NCBI GenBank assembly: GCA_964389005.1
Contig: CAYMCV010000095.1
Coordinates: 1 to 9,944 of the forward strand
Reading direction: 5' to 3'
From: CAYMCV01 sp964389005
GTDB taxonomy: Bacteria > Bacillota > Clostridia > Lachnospirales > Lachnospiraceae
Length of the DNA: 9,944 nucleotides
Of the stretch, positions 6,427-9,944 are shown piece by piece (within the stretch, counting starts at the first letter, position 1; every line of letters begins with the position of its first letter). A program made the translations under genes and the position numbers. Under the pieces are notes generated by a model. That model did not search any database. It had not been told where the DNA came from and saw only the letters and a list, made by a program, of their open reading frames with translations.

Positions 6427-9069
6427 TTATTGCGGTGGCGCACTTGCTGCCGCCGCATTGGCACGCTGTATCATTTCATTCGTTTGTTGTTGCAATATGG
6501 ACTCATAGTCGGGACTTGCAAAGAATAGCGTATCATGTGGACACATATTCGATGTGTGTGCCGAAGCGGTAACATTACCGTTGGCATCCACGACATTGGA
6601 GCCGCTTTGCAGAGAAATGTCTTCCACGGGTGTCAATTCTATGGTGCCGAATTGACTGAATGGGCAGTTTTCGCATGCACACAGCCCACTGTATGCGCAA
6701 ATCATACCTTGATAGTGAACATCACAACTCTCGGTTGGAGTTGTTCCCTGGGCAAATAATTCAACTTTTAATGTATTGTCACAAAGTCCTGCAATCGGCA
6801 ACTTTCCGGAACGACTGCATACCGTCATCGAAACAATGCCGTTTGGCATGGTGAATGATTTATTCGGTAAATCTGCATGAATCTCCGACATAACGCTGCG
6901 CCATAATGTCTTGGACAGATTCTTTTCGGCTGAGCCGGAAAGTTTGGCATTATTGTCAAAACCGGTCCAAACGGTCGCTGTATAGTAGGGGGTATATCCG
7001 GTAAACCACACATCATTATAATCTGAAGTGGTTCCTGTCTTACCGGCAATCGCCATATTATCAAACTTAACACTGGTTCCGGTACCTTTGGTAACAACGT
7101 CAACCATGGCATCGGTCAATAAATATGCAGTGGTTTCCTGAATTACACGCTTACTTTCGGGAACAGAGTTATCAATCAAGACATTTCCGTTATTATCGAT
7201 GACCTTGGTGTATAGCGTCGGCTTTATATAAGTTCCGCCGTTTGCAATCGTTGCATAACCGGCATTTAATTCCATATTGGTAACACCGTAAGTGATTCCT
7301 CCCAAAGCGAGTGCTTGACCGATATCTGTCAACACGGTTCCGTCTGCACGAACCTCTCTGTCAACTAATGTTGTAAAACCAAAATTGATGAGATAATCAT
7401 ATCCGAGTTGCGGTGTAATCTGCGTCAATGTCTTTGCCGCAACGATATTCAATGACTGTTCGATGCCGTAGCGCAAAGAACAGATTCCTTTGTAACCGGT
7501 GGTATACCAGTTGCTGACCGGTTTGCCGTTTGCATAATTAAAAGGTGCATCCAATTGGATATCCGCCAATGTCAGACCCGCACTGTCAAGTGCCGGTGCG
7601 TATGCCGAAAGCACTTTAAACGTGGAACCCGGTTGACGGCTGGTGTTGGTTGCACGGTTCAATGTACGGCTGGCAAGTTTCGTTCCTCGACCGCCGATCA
7701 TAGCAACAACATAGCCGGTATTCTGATCCTCTACGGTGATTGAAACCTGTGGTTGGATGGTGAGAGAAATCTTTTCGGAAAGAACTTCATCACCGTCTTC
7801 CATATGTGCGACTTTATATGCTTCAATCGCAGCATTGGCATCTTCTTCCGAACCATAAAGGAGATTAAAAGAGGAGTTTGTCTGTTTATAATATGCTTTG
7901 AACATTTCCTTGCTGTGATTTTCGAGGTCACCGTTGGCTTTCTCTATGGTAAGTGCATAATCCAAGTAATACTTGGCACCTTCCGGATAGTTTTCTTCGT
8001 TGGAGAATACATCATCACAAATTGCCTGTATTTGCGGATCCTGTGTTGTATAAATAGAGAGACCGCCACTATAGAGAAGTTTGTATGCCTGTGTTTCGTT
8101 GTATCCGCATTTTATCTGTAGATCTTCGATGACTTGTTCTGTCAATTCATCCACAAAGTATGTATAAACAGAAGATGCGGCATTTTCGGTATTGGCATTT
8201 TGAATTCGATCGTATACATCATCTTGCATGGCGATATCATACTCCGCTTGTGAGATGTATCCCTGCTCTTTCATATCATTGAGCACCTTTTCACGTCGCG
8301 TCATATTTTCTTCCGGATTGGTAATCGGATTGTACTTCGAAGGATTCTTAGTGATTGCGGCAATGACCGAACATTCCGACAGCGTCAATTGATATACCGG
8401 TTTATTAAAATAGCGCAAAGAAGCGGCCTGAACACCGAGAGTGCTCTGACCCAAGTTGATGGAGTTCATATAAAGCTCCAAAATGTCTTCCTTGCTCATT
8501 TGTTTCTCAAGTTCCAATGCAAGATACTGCTCCTGAACCTTTCGTTTACCGCTTTCGATAAAAGTTGATTCCGTTACCCAGCCTTCAAAGACATTGTTCT
8601 TCAGTAGCTGCTGCGTAATGGTACTTCCACCTTCCGTAAAATGAAATCCTGCTTTGACACCGACATAAAAAGCACGAAAAATAGCTTTGATATCAATCCC
8701 GTTGTGTTCATAAAAACGTGCATCTTCGACAGCCACAAATGCATCCGCCAAATCCTGGGGTATTTTATCCATGGTGACATAACTGCGGTTTGAGTTCTCA
8801 GCGACCAGCTTCGTCATCTCATGACCTTCGCAGTCATACACAACCGTTGCATAACCCGTGGGAACCACGTCAAGTGTGGAAATATCGGGAGCGGAACTGA
8901 TGACTCCCTTGAACATGCCGAGCCCGACACAACCCAAAAGTATCACTGCCGAAATAAAACAAACCAAAAGAGCCTTCAAAAACGTGACGAAGCACATTTT
9001 CTTGGCTTTGACTTGCTTGGATGTAAGTGCGTGTTGTTTTTTCTTTACGCCTCTTTTACTATAATTCAT
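6427..9069 (-). CDS. Bifunctional penicillin-binding protein, PBP1A family (transglycosylase/transpeptidase)
   Basis: This class A PBP polymerises lipid II into glycan strands and cross-links the stem peptides outside the membrane. The 880 residues begin with a basic cytoplasmic tail and one membrane helix (about 29-55). The GT51 domain (about 75-260) shows VEDARFYEHNG with catalytic E115, GGSTITQQLLKN (147-158) and a second Glu region around RKVQEQYLALELE (176-188). The transpeptidase domain (about 440-735) has all three motifs: STFK with nucleophile S482, SLN (539-541) and KTG (677-679). A linker of about 110 residues (330-440) separates the two, and the C-terminal tail carries eight cysteines (751-843). 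I chose ATG at 9069 because GGAGG lies 6 nt upstream; an in-frame TTG at 9105 has no ribosome site. It heads an operon with the K+ channel and is divergent from yigZ. Length fits the family (about 700-900). The exact paralogue name (ponA, pbpF, mrcA-like) cannot be assigned here. Confidence 0.96.
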   Translation of the reverse strand: MNYSKRGVKKKQHALTSKQVKAKKMCFVTFLKALLVCFISAVILLGCVGLGMFKGVISSAPDISTLDVVPTGYATVVYDCEGHEMTKLVAENSNRSYVTMDKIPQDLADAFVAVEDARFYEHNGIDIKAIFRAFYVGVKAGFHFTEGGSTITQQLLKNNVFEGWVTESTFIESGKRKVQEQYLALELEKQMSKEDILELYMNSINLGQSTLGVQAASLRYFNKPVYQLTLSECSVIAAITKNPSKYNPITNPEENMTRREKVLNDMKEQGYISQAEYDIAMQDDVYDRIQNANTENAASSVYTYFVDELTEQVIEDLQIKCGYNETQAYKLLYSGGLSIYTTQDPQIQAICDDVFSNEENYPEGAKYYLDYALTIEKANGDLENHSKEMFKAYYKQTNSSFNLLYGSEEDANAAIEAYKVAHMEDGDEVLSEKISLTIQPQVSITVEDQNTGYVVAMIGGRGTKLASRTLNRATNTSRQPGSTFKVLSAYAPALDSAGLTLADIQLDAPFNYANGKPVSNWYTTGYKGICSLRYGIEQSLNIVAAKTLTQITPQLGYDYLINFGFTTLVDREVRADGTVLTDIGQALALGGITYGVTNMELNAGYATIANGGTYIKPTLYTKVIDNNGNVLIDNSVPESKRVIQETTAYLLTDAMVDVVTKGTGTSVKFDNMAIAGKTGTTSDYNDVWFTGYTPYYTATVWTGFDNNAKLSGSAEKNLSKTLWRSVMSEIHADLPNKSFTMPNGIVSMTVCSRSGKLPIAGLCDNTLKVELFAQGTTPTESCDVHYQGMICAYSGLCACENCPFSQFGTIELTPVEDISLQSGSNVVDANGNVTASAHTSNMCPHDTLFFASPDYESILQQQTNEMIQRANAAAASAPPQ

Positions 9070-9113
9070 GGCAAACCTCCATGTTATCTGTATCACAATT
9101 TCCAATCTTCAAC

Positions 9114-9122
9114 AGTATACCA
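9114..9122 (-). promoter_or_regulatory. Possible extended -10 promoter for the PBP/K+ channel operon
   Basis: On the minus strand TGGTATACT gives a -10 of TATACT (9114-9119) with an upstream TG, 44 bp before the PBP start. The -35 region (about 9137-9142) is poor, so the extended -10 would carry the activity. The overlapping GTATACCAAAA (9115-9125, plus strand) recurs at 9177-9187. Confidence 0.4.
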
Positions 9123-9187
9123 AAAAAGCATAATGAAATAAAGGTTTTTCTTTTATTATTCACATTTTTAGGAAAGGTATACCAAAA
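9115..9187. repeat. Two direct copies of GTATACCAAAA in the divergent intergenic region
   Basis: The 11-mer GTATACCAAAA occurs at 9115-9125 and 9177-9187, start to start 62 bp. One copy overlaps the candidate PBP -10 and the other lies 5 bp upstream of the yigZ -35. The core GTATAC is palindromic. This may be a regulator site pair or chance in AT-rich DNA. Confidence 0.35.
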
Positions 9188-9192
9188 CAGAA

Positions 9193-9221
9193 TTGGATTT
9201 TGGTTGAAAATGTGCTATCAT
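9193..9221 (+). promoter_or_regulatory. Probable yigZ promoter
   Basis: TTGGAT (9193-9198) is spaced 17 bp from TATCAT (9216-9221), with TG one base upstream forming an extended -10. A start near 9228 would leave about a 50-nt leader before the GTG. Assigned by eye. Confidence 0.45.
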
Positions 9222-9278
9222 AACCGAAGACGGTGAAAACTATATAGAATAACAAATCCATTCATAGAGAGGAAGACA

Positions 9279-9929
9279 GTGGACGAGGCAAACAAACTGC
9301 TTTTGCAGCAGGCAGAGGGCGAAATTACCGAGAAAAAATCACGTTTCATAGCGATACTTACACCGATTGCCACGGAAGCGGAGGCAGAAGCGACGATTGC
9401 CTCCATAAGGAAACAATATTGGGACGCAAAACACCACTGTTATGCATGGATTGTAAAGACAGAAAGCGGTGATCATGTCCGTTGCAGCGATGACGGTGAG
9501 CCAGGCGGTACGGCAGGGAGACCGATGCTTGAAGTGTTGCAACATGAAGGACTTTTTAACGTGGTTGCCGTTGTGACGAGATATTTCGGCGGCACATTGC
9601 TCGGTACCGGCGGGTTGGTGCGCGCCTATCAGCAAAGCGTCAAAGCTGCACTTGATAATGCGGATATCGGCATACAAGAAGACGGAATACAGGTAAAAAT
9701 CACACTGGATTACGGCGATCTGGCAACCGTGCAACATTATATGCAGAGTGCGCCGATTCGGCAAGAAGATGCGGTTTACGAGGACAAAGTGCACTTAGTG
9801 ATTCGTACCAAACGCGTTGATTGGGAAGAAGTCCGAGAGGATATGATACGAATCACCTGTGCGAGAATTATATGGGATGAACCGGAAGAATGTATTTTGA
9901 TTGACAGAATGAAACATAGACAAGAATAA
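9279..9929 (+). CDS. yigZ: YigZ/IMPACT family protein (UPF0029 plus DUF1949)
   Basis: The 216-residue protein matches the bacterial YigZ family, which is related to the eukaryotic translation regulator IMPACT. Its biochemical role is not firmly settled; a link to nucleic acid or ribosome function is usually proposed. The N-terminal UPF0029 domain (about 15-125) shows EKKSRFIA (18-25), AKHHCYAW (50-57), SDDGEPGGTAGRP (70-82) and the family signature GTGGLVRAYQQSV (109-121). The C-terminal ferredoxin-like DUF1949 domain covers about 138-200. Length is typical. The start is GTG at 9279, supported by AGAGAGGAAG just upstream and by the family's usual N-terminal length; there is no suitable ATG. 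It is transcribed away from the PBP operon and is followed by a ribosome site for another gene, so it may head an operon. Confidence 0.95.
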   Translation: MDEANKLLLQQAEGEITEKKSRFIAILTPIATEAEAEATIASIRKQYWDAKHHCYAWIVKTESGDHVRCSDDGEPGGTAGRPMLEVLQHEGLFNVVAVVTRYFGGTLLGTGGLVRAYQQSVKAALDNADIGIQEDGIQVKITLDYGDLATVQHYMQSAPIRQEDAVYEDKVHLVIRTKRVDWEEVREDMIRITCARIIWDEPEECILIDRMKHRQE

Positions 9930-9931
9930 TC

Positions 9932-9936
9932 GGAGG
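9932..9936 (+). promoter_or_regulatory. Shine-Dalgarno site of the next gene (outside the window)
   Basis: GGAGG followed by AAGAGGAT lies 3-7 bp after the yigZ stop and runs to the window edge. This is the standard ribosome site seen elsewhere here, so a plus-strand gene probably starts at or just beyond 9944 and is coupled to yigZ. Confidence 0.6.
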
Positions 9937-9944
9937 AAGAGGAT

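Noticed and set aside
7753..8121. 122-codon plus-strand hydrophobic ORF opposite the PBP
   Set aside because: Antisense to the PBP linker region; the hydrophobicity mirrors the acidic codons on the real strand.
9339..9794. 151-codon minus-strand ORF opposite yigZ
   Set aside because: The plus strand carries conserved YigZ motifs across the whole interval; the antisense frame has none.

Overview
The window looks like an ordinary chromosomal stretch from a low-to-moderate GC anaerobic Firmicute. A clostridial, Lachnospiraceae-like host is the best guess. It rests on protein style (a PBP1A-family enzyme with a Cys-rich tail, a large Ig-like surface protein, an SH3b anchor protein), strong GGAGG-type ribosome binding sites and a tRNA gene without encoded CCA; no phylogeny was run. 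A 10-N run at 4903-4912 shows that two contigs were joined, so this is a draft or metagenome assembly.

Layout, left to right. Positions 1-1188 (+) hold the C-terminal part of a Zn/Cd/Pb-exporting P1B-2 ATPase. A probable promoter near 1196-1224 then drives a two-gene cassette: a polytopic membrane protein of unknown function (1294-2673) and, 24 bp later, a secreted Ig-like repeat protein (2698-4653). The secreted protein may be cut short by a one-base slip in an A6 run. A tRNA-Thr(GGT) gene follows at 4752-4824 with its own promoter. After the N gap, the last 21 bases of the same tRNA recur at 4913-4933. A strong, probably bidirectional hairpin terminator lies at 4986-5014.

A short membrane-anchored SH3b protein (5079-5531, +) follows. 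It converges on a two-gene minus-strand operon: a bifunctional penicillin-binding protein (9069 down to 6427) and a voltage-gated-type K+ channel (6402 down to 5587) that starts 24 bp after the PBP stop. A divergent intergenic region (9070-9278) separates the PBP from yigZ (9279-9929, +). A Shine-Dalgarno sequence at the right edge announces another plus-strand gene outside the window.

Functionally this is mostly cell-envelope housekeeping: metal efflux, peptidoglycan synthesis, surface proteins and an ion channel. No defence system, CRISPR array, transposase or integrase is visible. The points most worth checking are the duplicated tRNA 3' end around the N gap (integration site, tandem tRNAs or assembly artefact), the apparent frameshift at the end of the surface protein, and the uncharacterised membrane-protein/surface-protein pair.
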